A stretch of DNA of 64,000 nucleotides, from the NCBI GenBank assembly GCA_963969395.1, contig OZ017795.1, positions 14,508,001-14,572,000 on the forward strand, read 5' to 3'. Position numbers and translations under genes: made by a program. A model generated the notes under the pieces. It was not told the DNA's origin. It made no database searches and worked only from the letters and a program-made list of their open reading frames with translations. The DNA comes from Pseudoscleropodium purum. Its lineage: Eukaryota; Streptophyta; Bryopsida; Hypnales; Brachytheciaceae. Positions within the stretch are counted from its first letter, which is position 1, and the number at the start of each line of letters is the position of its first letter. Shown in pieces: positions 36,714 through 48,710 of this stretch.

Positions 36714-38210
36714 CAATAGCTTTAGACATTATAGAAAATCTGGACCTAAAAGTGGATTGTTTAATTGCATGTAAATGTGCATGTACAAAAAAATTAATTA
36801 AAAAATTTACAAAAAAAGAATTAATAATTTATTTCACGTGATTACAATGTGTGCCATGCAAGACCAAGGACTAAAAAAACTTTTTTATTCAAAAACAAAA
36901 CAAAAATTAAAAACATTTTTTATATTTCTCAGGATTTGCACAATTCCAAAAAGTCAAATAGACCACTACCATGTCCACATTTTCTGTAGTGATTTTTCAT
37001 GGGGAGTAATTGAAACAGGAACACCTTGTTTGCCTTTTTCTTTGCCTCATTGTAACTTACTGATTTCATGACATAGGATTTTGTCATTCAAAATACTTCA
37101 ACCTTTACATGGGCAACATAAACAAAAAAAAACATCATGGGATTTTGATCTGTGTGGTAGTCTTTAAGCTTACCAGAAACAAAGGGTTTATGCTGCTGGT
37201 AGGTGCATGAGATCAGCTGTATTGTTTGTTCTACCGTAGACTAGCATTCATCCACAGAATTGATTTAATTTGATTTTTTGGTACAAGTGAAAGAGAAATT
37301 CTGTGTGGGTGCCAGGTATGGATCCTGGCATAGAGTAATCATTCCACATTTCACATTCCTTCATCACTACTGTAGCTAAGCGGATAGGTGGAGATTCAAT
37401 ATGATGAACAGGGTGAGTAAAGGAAAGGCAGTGGACATGAAGGCTTTTGAATGTTAGGTGCAACAAAGTTCTCAAATCAAGTAAGATTCCTTTAGGTTTT
37501 GTAGATTTTTATCATATCTTAAGTTTTAATCTGTAAATTCTAGATAGACTACATAAATTCTTAACTATATTGGCTCCAGACCCCAAGGAGGATACATTGC
37601 GTCAACACAAATATACAGTGACGTTAGAAAAATTGAGGAGGTTCTCATGTATAGTATTTGCTTATTGAAACACTACTGTCGTCCTTAGAAAGTTAGAATG
37701 AAATAAGCTACATCCATAATGTAGCTACATTTTGAATATAAACTGCACTGAAACCTCTTGCAGCTATTCTATGAAAGGAATTTAATTTCTTGTGTCATAG
37801 TTGCATGTTTTCATGTTCTTAGCATTTAGCAGTTTTTGTGTTGCAAATGTGTTCCATAGCAGTATTATTTTGTAAGTCAAGATGTTCCCCCATCAGTAAA
37901 TGGCTTTTTGTAAAGTATTCTACAATTGTCAGATATGCAACTTTAAGCAAATAGAGACCAAAGACATCTCCTTCAGGGTTAATAATGTTATTATGTCTTT
38001 CTCATGTGCATTGCATCATAATTTCTAGCTCTATCTACTTATCTCAGAATTCTACAATAATTCGATAATTCATGCCACTTCTGTGACTAAATTTGCACTT
38101 AGTTTCGAAGTATTGGCATCCAGTTAAAGCATGGCGGACAGATCTATAGTTAATTTACAATAGTTTCTTCGGAAGTGCAGAAAAAATATATCCAACAGGG
38201 GAGATCTGCA
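36714..38210. other. No gene seen
   Basis: AT-rich spacer between the MITE-like element and the PR-1 array. Frames at 36838-37071 (plus) and 37248-37475 (minus) have no conserved features. Confidence 0.55.
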
Positions 38211-38650
38211 TGTTAATCCAGATCCCAAACATCCCGTTTACTGTCATGACAGTTCCATAGGAGCTCGAAGTGCAATGGAATAGGTAGTCTTTGAGAAGCT
38301 GCATCTGATGCTATTGACTAACTACGTCTCTTACTGGCTCGGTACGCAAATGAAATCCTCTGGAAAAAAAATCTATGAAACAGAGAGCAACATGGAAATG
38401 TCGAGACTCTTGTCGAGAGATCACGTAGTATGGACGACTGGGGTCCGGCTATGGCGAGATCGATCGGCAATGGCACCACCGACGTACCCTGGACCCAGAT
38501 CCCAGGCGGTTAGAAATATATATGAGAACTCAGAAAAAAATTGCCATGGTTACAAACCAATCTCCCACATCCAACGCGACTAGTCCCCCGTCACACAACT
38601 GGCGTGCAACGAGTGCTCACACATTGTATAAAACACACTTGTTGCAATGG
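38211..38650 (-). pseudogene. PR-1 C-terminal relic, outer copy
   Basis: Decayed copy of the C-terminal coding part and 3' flank of the PR-1 gene at 39243. It keeps ACCCAGATCCCAGGCGGTTA near 38490 (active gene: cacccagttcccaggcgggta). It also keeps the region corresponding to CVYYNKCGHYTQVV near 38600, with stops and frame shifts, and the 3' flank motif CCAGATCCCAAACATC near 38219. It lacks the N-terminal half and signal peptide and cannot make a CAP protein. Confidence 0.65.
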
Positions 38651-38689
38651 GTTTAATTACCAAAGGATTCGAAATTCACAGTCCAGCAT

Positions 38690-39112
38690 AATGAACCGTC
38701 TGCATGCTAAAATCTAGATCCCAAGCATCTCATTCATGACTCAAGACTTGGCCATAGATTACACGATGGTAGGAACTGAGGACATTTCGAAAACGAACGG
38801 GATTCTCCAGTCAGAAATCGATGAAACAGACAGCACATGTATGCGATCAGTAAGGGCGTTGGCCCGCCCAGTTCCCAGGCGAGTTGTAAAACGAAAACTC
38901 AGAAAAAAATTGTCAACCTAACTACAAACAAATCTCCCATTGACATCCAATGCTACTAGTCCGCCGTCCCACAACTTGCGTGCAATGCTCACCCAGGCAT
39001 TGATTTCTATAATACACACACTTGAATTGCTGCAATGCATTTACAAGAGAATTTAAATTCAATGTCCATAATGGACCATCTGCGTGCTTATCTAGATCCA
39101 AGCATCTCATCT
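38690..39112 (-). pseudogene. PR-1 C-terminal relic, inner copy
   Basis: Second partial copy. One minus-strand frame still reads CVYYRNQCLGEHCTQVVG, corresponding to CVYYNKCGHYTQVVWRG of the intact gene, but the Trp of the CAP motif is lost and a stop soon follows. The 3' flank keeps CTAGATCCCAAGCATCTCAT near 38713. The spacing to the equivalent points of the intact gene is about 380-395 bp, so the array arose by tandem duplication of the gene's 3' part. Confidence 0.7.
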
Positions 39113-39242
39113 ACATACGGCTCCAGACTGACGCACTGATCGACTGCAAATGGCAGAGATTGCTTACATCTCTAAAACTAACTTCCGGTTATCATTCTCC
39201 AGTGCGAAATCGATGAAACAGACAGCAATTAAATGTGATGGA

Positions 39243-39740
39243 TCAGTAAGGCCTTTGCCCCACCCAGTTCCCAGGCGGGTAGTAATTACAAGTCATGAAC
39301 ACATTCCCGTCGTTACACACCGATCTGCCACACCCCACCCGAGTAGTCCCTCTCCACACCACTTGCGTGTAGTGCCCGCACTTGTTATAATACACACAGG
39401 AGTTGCTGTAGTAGCGGTACCACTGGCGCTCATTCACCCACGCGCTCGCCGCTTCCGCCGGCTGCCACGCCTTTCCCGCTCCCCAGAAGATATTCTCCCC
39501 ATACGGTCCCCCCGAGTGCTTCAACCGGCAGTCGCCGAAGGCGCGACGCTGGTTCGCCCAGCCTTGTGCGTAGTTCGCCAGGCGCGCGTCCCATTGCAAG
39601 GGAGGCAGACGAAGCTGCGCACGGGCGATGTTTTGTGGACGGAGAAAGCCGTCGACTAAAGCCGCGGGGAACTGCGCAATGGCATAATGGGAAAACTGGG
39701 ATACCACCACAATGAGCAGGAGAAGCAGGGCGGCCGCCAT
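39243..39740 (-). CDS. PR1: PR-1-like secreted CAP-domain protein
   Basis: Intact single-exon gene for a 165-residue protein. Residues 1-23 are a signal peptide (LLLLLIVVVSQF core, likely cut after AIAQ). The CAP/PR-1 domain follows: FLRPQNIARAQLRLPPLQWD, LANYAQGWANQR, KHSGGPYGENIFWG, WVNERQWYRY, GHYTQVVWRGTTRVGCG and CNYYPPGNWVGQRPY. These include the two conserved His and two Glu of the CAP cavity and the expected cysteines. Plant PR-1 proteins are secreted to the apoplast in defence. They bind sterols, and many carry a C-terminal peptide (CAPE) released after a CNYxPPGN-type motif, which is present here. Two truncated relics lie directly downstream. Confidence 0.95.
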   Translation of the reverse strand: MAAALLLLLIVVVSQFSHYAIAQFPAALVDGFLRPQNIARAQLRLPPLQWDARLANYAQGWANQRRAFGDCRLKHSGGPYGENIFWGAGKAWQPAEAASAWVNERQWYRYYSNSCVYYNKCGHYTQVVWRGTTRVGCGRSVCNDGNVFMTCNYYPPGNWVGQRPY

Positions 39741-40859
39741 GGCCAGGGCGAGATCGATCGTTCAGGAGCAACCTGACGAAAACCTGGCACTTGGTGGCCG
39801 ACTTAGTGGCTATGGCGCCCTGCAGCCCTGCCTTGCAGCCCTTTCAGTATATTCTGACAAGTTCTCCGTGCGGTATCGATGCTCAGCAAGGAGCTGGAGC
39901 CTGGGTTTCTAGCACCAGCTTTTCTAGCAATCCGAGCAGCAGCAGAGGCGGGTTATAACTTACACTCAAGGTCGAGCGATTGAACAGACCTATTTCGATC
40001 ATGTGCTGTGCCTACCAACTGATCGAACTGATTGTGGATCTGTTAAATGCTAACTCTCTGACGGATTTGGTGTCACTGTAGGTAAACTGCGTCGAATTGA
40101 ATGCGAAAACTTCGCCAGACCTTGTGATTGAAACTGACATTGAAGTGGTCGTATCGTGATTGAAACTAGCGTTGAAGTGGCAGTGAATAATGCGGTGATG
40201 TTAGACGCCGGGTTTACGTGTCGTTGAAGATTCTCTGGTACTACATATTACTCGGTACTATATACAGAGTATATAGTAAAATCAATCCAGTCATTCACTA
40301 AAATTGACAAGTAATTAACGGTACTCTGGAACCAGCTCTACCCAATCAATCAGTTGTGTATGGATTTGGAAGAGAAAGTACAACTTAGTTGCTGGTATGA
40401 GGGTCTCATCCTTCATTTTCAAGGTGCGGGATTAGGAATTGAGCTGAGAGGTTGCCGACTGTGACGGCAGTGCATTTTCTCAACAGTACCGTCCATGTGC
40501 TCATTTAATGAACCGACTGGCGCTGTGACACACCGCTCACAATAGTAATGACAGTGCCAGTGTCTCGGCAGAGGGGAAGGCAATCACGGCATTGCAAGAC
40601 TCTGGAGCACTGAGGAGTGTGGACTTGTAGAGTCTCCTTCTCGTAATTGCCTATTCTCACAACGTGATCCCCAATTAATTTTGGTAGGTGGAGTCAGAAC
40701 CAGCACGTACCAGTGGGAGAAATTAGAGTCAAGTATGAAGAGTCTGCCGAGGGGGGGGGGGGGTTTGTCAAAATTGGAAGACGAACAAAATTGTAGATAC
40801 GGCTGCAGTGAAATAACTAGCGTTCAAAATAGTTTTGCATAATGTTCTTAGGTTCGTCA

Positions 40860-41070
40860 GGATCTACAATCAAGATCCTAGACATCCCTTTCTTAGCTCA
40901 TGACTGTTTTGTAGATTTCCACTCAGTTAGAAACACTAACTGTTAACAGTAACTCCGATAGATCTGTTGCTCGATAAGAATGATGGTATCGTCCAGTGAG
41001 AATTTTATAAAACAGACGGCAACATTGGATGGAATGATCGATCAAAACCTAGTACCGCAAGCTGTGGATG
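40860..41070. repeat. Fourth fragment of the PR-1 3' flank
   Basis: It resembles the PR-1 3' flank: CAAGATCCTAGACATCCC with ctcatgactg near 40872, then a cgtccagtgagaa segment and aaacagacggcaaca (intact gene flank: ctccagtgcgaaatcgatgaaacagacagcaat). It lies upstream of the intact gene, so the array extends on both sides of it. No coding remains. Confidence 0.5.
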
Positions 41071-41290
41071 CTCTCGTTGAGAGCTCCATGTCTGAGCACG
41101 GTTTCGTAAAACTTCAAAAGCTGTCATGCTTTCAGCATCGATCGAATCCTTCACCAAACTGCGTGGACATAGCAATCGAATATTTTGATATCAGTTATTA
41201 CGCTGCTTGAAACGTGCCATTATAGTCAGAACTACCAAGTAATGAAAACAAGTGATAATGAGTTGTGGAACACCAAATTCAAGTGATGTC

Positions 41291-41795
41291 CTAGATGGAC
41301 ACGGAACGCAAATCGCCCCCTCCGCATGCAGTCGACTTCAGACACTCACGCATGGACTCCTTCCCTAAAAAGGCATCAAAAGGCAGTCCCCGCTGGTCTT
41401 CAAATACAGATACGCTACCGTTGGGCTTTTCGAGGTCCCGATATTCAACAGGAGAAATCCATCTCTGGAATTTTTTAAGAATTCCATAGCTAGTCAATGA
41501 CCAGTGATGATAGAATAGGACAGAAGAGGACAGTTGTCTAATTTCCATATTGGATGTTTTCTTGCGTCGGAGGGGATTTCTCCAAGTGCGTGCGTGCCTG
41601 CATCCGTCTTTCCTTCTGGCCAATCGAAATTTGCAATTCCATCAAATTTTGTGAGGTATATTTTGAAGACTGTGAAGACGTGCTCTCGTAATCACTCTTG
41701 GATTGAGATTTACTAAGCATTGCATAAAGATTTAGACCCGCATCGACTCCAGTGAGTATCAACTGCTTGGCCATGGCCACTGATCTGGGCCTCAT
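41291..41795 (-). CDS. Hypothetical two-frame coding candidate
   Basis: A minus-strand frame from an ATG at 41795 (inner ATG at 41774) reads MAKQLILTGVDAGLNLY and is rich in Ser and Gln. It stops at 41538. An overlapping minus frame continues to 41291 with WISPVEYRDLEKPNGSVSVF and ILKKFQRW before it. An AATTCCAG acceptor near 41465 could join them as two exons. I recognise no family, and a pseudogene or chance frame is possible. Confidence 0.22.
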
Positions 41796-42054
41796 ATTTT
41801 GTTGAGGTCCAGAGCGGTAGATTTCCCTGTTGAAGCTTGAAAACTACGACGCTCGTGTCTCAAGCAAGTGTTGACCCACTTCATGTATTCGAGGCTTTAC
41901 GACTCCACTTCACTAACTCTGATGTTCTGTGCCAGTTCTCAACCTAACGGTTTAAATTCTTGTTGCTTGCCACTGAGCAATTGTCTCCTCCTCCGTAAGA
42001 GCAACAAGCCCAAGCTGCGCTGGTATCACAAGACTTATGTGATCAAGTCCAGGG

Positions 42055-42640
42055 ATTGCAATTTAACCCCTAAATCCCCAAGGCCTATTTTGAGCTTCTT
42101 GGAATTTGCTCTAAATTGAACAAAATGTCAACATTTTGATAAGTTGTATCAATCTTTTTAAATTGTAACAGTACAAATTCAAACTAGGCATATTAGAAAT
42201 TTCATAGGAAAAGAAAACACAACAATATCACTTATGGAGTGAAAGATTATAATGTTTGACCATGAGGGTGTTATAATTGCAAAAGTGATGTGAAGTCTTC
42301 CAATCCTCTTTTTACAAGTCAAATCTAAAAAGTTGGTGATCAAAAAAATATGAGGTTAAAGTGCCTACCATGTATAACCCCAATCAATTTATGGCTCCTT
42401 AAAATCTACTTTTATAATATTTTTAATGAATCTTGAATATGATTTTTTCTTCAAGATCTAGTGTGTTTGAAGCTTATTTCTTGGAGCTCTAATCACTACA
42501 GGAAGTCAAGATTGCAATGGGTACCCATGCACAAAATTTTGAATAGAAAAATCATTACCATTTATTTTCAAGATCGGATTTTTTATGCTAAAACTAGACT
42601 TCAAGTCTAAGAACTTTTCAAAAATATAAGCGACTAAAAA
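42055..42640 (-). repeat. Dispersed repeat family B, copy 2 (inverted partner of 32400)
   Basis: Inverted, diverged copy of 32400-32990; see that entry. It starts at the TTTAACCCCTAAATCCCCAA motif near 42061. It also contains CACTACAGGAAGTCAAGATT near 42494, a CACTA-like end that may mark a border inside the family. Confidence 0.75.
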
Positions 42641-43795
42641 TAGCAACTTAATTAGGTTTTATTTAACTTCAAAGTTTTGCAAACACTAGATTTTGGTGCC
42701 TTTGGCATTTGAGGGTTAAAAACTCAAGCATATTCTTATCCATACTTATTCACAAGACCATTGACCTGACCATTGGTCAATATTTAGAAAAGATCAAACT
42801 TAAGCCTTCTCCAATGAAGATTTTGTGTGCTTTGAATGTGTTTGCATTCATTAATTGTTTGAAATTTTGAACACAAGATCCTTTAGGAGTTAAACCTCGG
42901 CTTCATTTCTATAACTTAGATTCATCTTCTAGTGTCTTTTGCTATCCATGACACTCTCATAGCTCTCCTTCCATAGTTGTTCCAATCTTGTCTCTCTCTG
43001 TTTGAATTCAATAGTATTATATTTCTATATTTCTAACATCTTCACAATTTTCTCATAAAACACCTCATTGTCTTCATTTACGTGTAGTTATTATAGGAGT
43101 TTGTATGATACGTACATAAGGTTTGCTTCAATAGTTATACACTTTGAGGTGGTGTTTTTATAAATTTGAAGAATGCCCATGGTAAATTCACGATCGCACA
43201 TGGAATGGAGGATAGTTTTAGAAAATTAGAGGCTATCTTAGCAAGATAACCACCATTTTTTTAAACCTCCTAGGACTTGAAATTTAGAAATTTAGAATAA
43301 AAGAGTATTTTGTCCTAGACAATAGATTGTTTATATTATTTTAGAATTTTTAGAATTTTTATATCAAATTTTGAAGAATAAATCTTAAATTAAATCTTAA
43401 AGACTTAAAACACATTTTTATAATAATTATTATTATCTATTTTTTCAAATTTTATTTTATATTGTAAATTGTAAAGGTGTATTTATCTTGAATTTTTTTG
43501 CTGAAGGTCATGAATTATTTGTAAAAAGAAGGTATGGATATGCTAGTGTAGTTTTTGGTGTGATTACTGCAATTTTGATGCAATACTAGTGCAAATTAAG
43601 CATTTCTATGCACCTTGAGTGTATGATGGGACTTCATGTATTGCTATGCGCAATAATCCTTGTATTGCAAATTATATCCAATGTAATCTAATTCAATGTT
43701 ACTAGCTTTCTACCACGTCTTTAATTCTAAATATATAAAAAATAGGAGTCATTAGAATTTTTAGCATCCTTCTAAATGACTAAACTCTTGGTCAA

Positions 43796-44143
43796 TCAAA
43801 GTTCCAACCAATTCTCTTGATTGTGTGCTTGTACGGCTGTTGCTAATAGGTACTTTCGTTTCTTCATCCCTCTTGTACAATTTTCTGCTACGCGCGTTCC
43901 CATCAAGTGATGTTTTGGAATGTGTCTACTAGACTCTCCTATAAAACACCTCAACATAGTTTCAATCTTGAACTCAAATTTTGCTATTTCTTTTTTTGTC
44001 AAGTTATAGGTTTGAGGATATGCCAAGATAGAGACAGGGCATACTCCACTTGGACAAATTGCAGTGGGATCAAAGACGTCTGTTGAAGAAGTCTCCAAAT
44101 TTGGGGACGAGGGATCTTTGCTCTCTTCTTTCCTCTCGGACAT
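43796..44143 (-). CDS. Hypothetical 115-residue ORF
   Basis: ATG-started frame in otherwise AT-rich DNA. The protein has a Ser/Asp/Glu-rich start (MSERKEESKDPSSPN), a CPSGVCP motif and a basic end. Its length is unusual for this composition. I recognise no domain. It may be a transposon-derived fragment. Confidence 0.25.
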   Translation of the reverse strand: MSERKEESKDPSSPNLETSSTDVFDPTAICPSGVCPVSILAYPQTYNLTKKEIAKFEFKIETMLRCFIGESSRHIPKHHLMGTRVAENCTRGMKKRKYLLATAVQAHNQENWLEL

Positions 44144-44311
44144 TCCTTACACTTGATTTTTGTATTAGAGAAGGTAGGTCTATTCTTTTAGTTCCTTCTT
44201 GCAAAAAATTGGAGTAAACAAGGAATGTTCAATTAATCGACAAGTTGATATTTTCATTTCAACCCTCAAGTTTGATTTGTGATTGAATTTTTACATACTA
44301 GTTGAAGGTTT

Positions 44312-44527
44312 TACTAGAAGAAACTTGTGTTGTTTTGGATTTTTCCATGTCTAAGTTGATGGATTTTTCTAAACATTTAATGTAACAAGTTGTGTTTTTA
44401 TATCAATAATTACATCCACTACAACATGAAGATGTTACAATGAACATGATTGTTGACATAAAAACACAGCTTGTTACATTGAATGTCAAAAAAAATCTAT
44501 CAACTTAAACACAAGTTTCTTCTAGTG
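44312..44527. mobile_element. 216-bp CACTA-type MITE with TTT target duplication
   Basis: The ends are ACTAGAAGAAACTTGTGTT and its exact inverse, with an outer C (T at the left). They are flanked by TTT at 44309-44311 and 44528-44530. The arms remain alignable for about 80 bases (aagttgatgga-ttttt, aatgtaacaag-tgtgttttta), so the whole element can fold into a long stem around a short centre near 44410. No coding sequence. Confidence 0.8.
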
Positions 44528-47500
44528 TTTATGTTATCTTTTTATTGAATAAATTAAAAAAAAAACTCAATTTTTTTAACAAATGAATTAAGAATATGAA
44601 TTGTGCACTGAAAAAGCATTTTTTTTGTTCCAAATGATAAACCTCTAATGGTACCTTGAAAGCATATAATATATTTTAGATAAAAATATTATGAGTGTTA
44701 ACACAAAGGTTTTAAAAGCATTTGTCTAATTATATAATCAATCCCACAACTTCAATGCATGTGTGGATTATCTAATACATTAATTATTAATTATATATTT
44801 ACATATTAGAAAAATAATGAATCTTTAGTAAAATATATATAATAAAGTACAAAAGTTTTGGAAGTACTATAGAAGAAATGTTGATAAGAATTCTAGAATG
44901 AAATAATTAGTTAAAGGTTCTTCATTTCAACCATTGGTTTGCTAAAATCAAATTGATTAGTTGAAATTTCAAAGCTTTGGCATGCCTTTAGAAGTGTTGT
45001 CACTAGCACAATCAAATAATTCCTTTACTATTAGTCTCCTTTTTATCCGAATTGCCATATTCTGCATATGCACTGTGAACCCTCAAATTACTTATATAGT
45101 GAGAACAAACACATAATTTTTACTAAGTGAAAAGATATCAAAATATTGACTTTGGATTACTATTAATAGAAAGGTTGTCCTCTTGAATTAATATGCAAAG
45201 TCAACATATAGCTATTGCCTACTTTTGCAAAAATTAGGTCACTCAACAATTGTTTATAATATAAAAACAATCTCCTAGTAAAAAAATCACATTTTCCCAT
45301 TGTTTTATATATCCCTATTGCTTCAAGGTAACTAACCTTAAACCAAGTTTTTATCATTTGAGTTATGTTTCAATTGTTTTTTCATGTAATTATAGAGCAT
45401 ATCACAACAATATGAAACCATACAAATATGAAAACAATTTTGTTGATTCTATTTCCTAATTTGCTTGTTTTTCATCTTTGAAGATGTGAAAATGTTAATA
45501 ATTATCAAACTTCATTATAAAAATAATATAGAATTTGCCTTGTCCATTGACTTCAAATGCTTTAGTATAATTGTATACAACAATTAGTTGAATTTCTACA
45601 ATCTACATCAAGCTTCAAGTTTGTGATTGAAGTTGGAAGAACACAATAATCATTTGATAAATCAAAAGCCTCAAGAGCATTCACCATAAAGTGATGGATT
45701 GTTTATTTCAAAAATAGAATGTATTTTGCTATTAAATTGAGACTATACTAGGTCTTGAATACTCAAATACTACTAATTTAAATATATTATTTATTTAAAA
45801 GACAATATATATCATGTAACTCAAAGTAAATGTTTTTGCTAAAAATATTACCTAGCAAAACACATTAAGAATGTAAAAAAACACAATAGCTAAGCAATTT
45901 TTGGTAAGTACTCAAATGGTCCAAAAAACTCCAATGACATCACAAGCAAGATTATGACAATTCATGTACTATTCATACAAGCACAATAATGACAAAAGTC
46001 TCCAAAAATCAGCAATCTTTTGTGAATTGAATGAATTCTAAAGTTTATTTTTCTCAACCTCTAATTTCTAGACGATTCTAATAAATGACCATGAATAGCT
46101 TTAACAATTGGCGGGGAGTTTCAAACTAGGCCACAAGGTCCATTGACTACAATTAACACAATGTTCATAGTGCAACAACAACAAGAATATATACAAAACA
46201 ATACAATCACTGACTCATAGTAAATAAGTTTACTAGAGAACTTAACCTTCCACCAACCTTCATTTTCCAAACAACATTGATCCTAATTAAAATGTACTAT
46301 AACCAAATAAAAATATAGTAGTGTAGGATTATATCAAGTAAGAAGGTTCATTAATCACAAATAACATAGTCTTCATCATATAACGACTATTAAAATTCTC
46401 CTTACAACAACACAATTGATAGTCTACAATAGTAAAGACAAGAAAAAAACTTAATATTTTAAATTCCAAATGATCCTAAAGCATGACCAAAAAGAATTGA
46501 AGTATTGAACAATTGGCAAGCAAAGTTCAAACCATGTAAAAAGCTTCTCCATCACAACATAACTTAGTATTTATTACAAAACAATCCCAAAAAACATTTG
46601 AGAGAAAATGAGCAATCTTAGCTCTCCACTTCTAATTTGTAGACAATCCTAAACATAACTAGAAATATCTAAAACAAATGACAATGAAAGACAATATCAC
46701 ATAAAAAACTCCAATATAAATTACAACTCATGTAGTATTTCTCATGTAAACACAGAAATTCTACTCATTGATGACAAAAATACAAAGAAATCTACTTTTT
46801 GACCTCCAAATTTGAGACATTTACAACACACATTGAATAAAAACCTCATCAAGTACCTTGAATGCATGAAACTATTTGAACTTAGAATCCCTGAAAAATT
46901 GTACATTTAAAAGTATGCTTGAGCTTTGTTGGAAGAACTACATGGCTTGTACAATGTGAGTGAACAAAAACAACATGATCAATTTAGAACTACTAAACTT
47001 AAGAGAATGCAATTGAAATGAAAGAAGTAAGAAACATGTGTGGAAAGACATGTCTCCTTCTTGGAACAAGATGATGACTCTTACTCTTACACTTAAACAG
47101 TTAGGCTATAACAACCCTCTTTGGATCTTATCTTCTCTATATATGTACCCATTTGTGTTCATAACGGATGTTGAATTCTTTGGTAAGGTGACCAATTGAC
47201 TTTAATTGACAATTCATTGGGAACATTGATGTATAATTCCAAGCTTTAGTTTCTCTTCACCACCACCATTGTATTCAAATTACTATTTTTCGATTAAATT
47301 TGATTTGTATGAAAAAATTCAAAAGTGCATTTTCAAGAGTTACTTTTTGAGTTCCTAGTATGGTTTGAGAAAATAAAAATAATTGTGGTAATACTACAAG
47401 TGAAAAAATTTAATGTCTTTACATTTATACTAATTTCTATAATTTTCTAAATACTTAAAACTTCATAATTTTAGCTCAAAAATAGAAATAAAGACAAACA

Positions 47501-48009
47501 AAATAATTTACTATACCTCTACCTAGATCTATTTGTAATATTCTTGTATGCTCTTAATCTATAAATCCATTTACAACAAAGACTTTAAAAAAATATCTTG
47601 TGGAATCCAATGAGACATACAAGCAACATGATATAGCATGTATCATTGAACACAATTACAACAACTACCCTACATGTTGTTGTCAATACAATCTATTTAG
47701 ATTTTTTTTCCCTTTTTATTCCATTTAGTTCATTTTGAAAAAAATGTTTTGGAATTTGACAATTTGTCACATGGCCTATTTGGCAAGTTCTAGGCCCCTA
47801 TTTTGAGAGAAAATTTGATCTATTATGTGCTAATGGTCACCATGACTTGACTAATTTCCAACAATCATTTTTGCAATGCTTAACCCCTTTAGAAGAAATT
47901 TTTTTTGGACATGTGTGGATGTAGGATCTTGTAGTGTGCTAGTTTGAGAAGATGTGGAGAAAATTTCAAAAATTTCTACTATGTAGATTGCAAGATATTA
48001 GCATTTGAA

Positions 48010-48710
48010 TTGATAAAAATCCTTTTGGGGATCCTTAAGAAAATCGGGTTATTGCACTTCACACATTTGTATGAAAAAATGTCCAAAATGGTGTTAATTA
48101 TTTGTATTTCTTCTTCAAGGTAAATTGGCTACATGCTTGAAAATTTTTATATCATTTAGAATTGCATAACATATAGTAAAAAAAATTTGAAGTAGAAAGA
48201 AGTAGAGAATGATTCAAAACAAGAAATTGTTAAGAATTGAATTGTAAAATTGAATAATACCAATCCCGAAGGTTGTAATATACTAAAAAACAATCTACAT
48301 CATATGATTTTATTTTTTTCAAAAAATATTAAGAATTGAATTAAATTATAGACTCCAAAGTTTATTTTAGAGTAGGGAATCTATATTAATTGCCTGCAAA
48401 CTAGAACACCTCATAACTTTCATCTCATAAATCAAAATGGAATGATGAAAAGTTTTCTAAATATATTTAAATCTTGAAAAAACAATTTTAAATTTTAAAA
48501 AAGAAAATGATTTTTTAAGGAATTTTTAGGCTGCCTGCCAAGCATTGAAAATTACATATTATGCAATAACTTATTAACCATCTATTCAAAAGTTATGAAA
48601 GTTTTTAGGCCTTAAAGCTACTCCCTGAGCACATGTGTGAAAATTTCATTCGTAGTGAGTTGCCCAAAATCGCTATATTGTCAAAAAAATGCAATTTGGT
48701 CCTTTAGGGG
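48010..48710 (+). repeat. Dispersed repeat family A, copy 2
   Basis: Direct diverged copy of 23836-24590. It ends at CCTTTAGGGGTTAATG (about 48700-48715), a boundary motif seen at other repeat edges in the window. Confidence 0.75.

Noticed and set aside
44312..44527. MicroRNA gene
   Set aside because: The long fold is explained better by a MITE: CACTA-type ends and an exact 3-bp target duplication.
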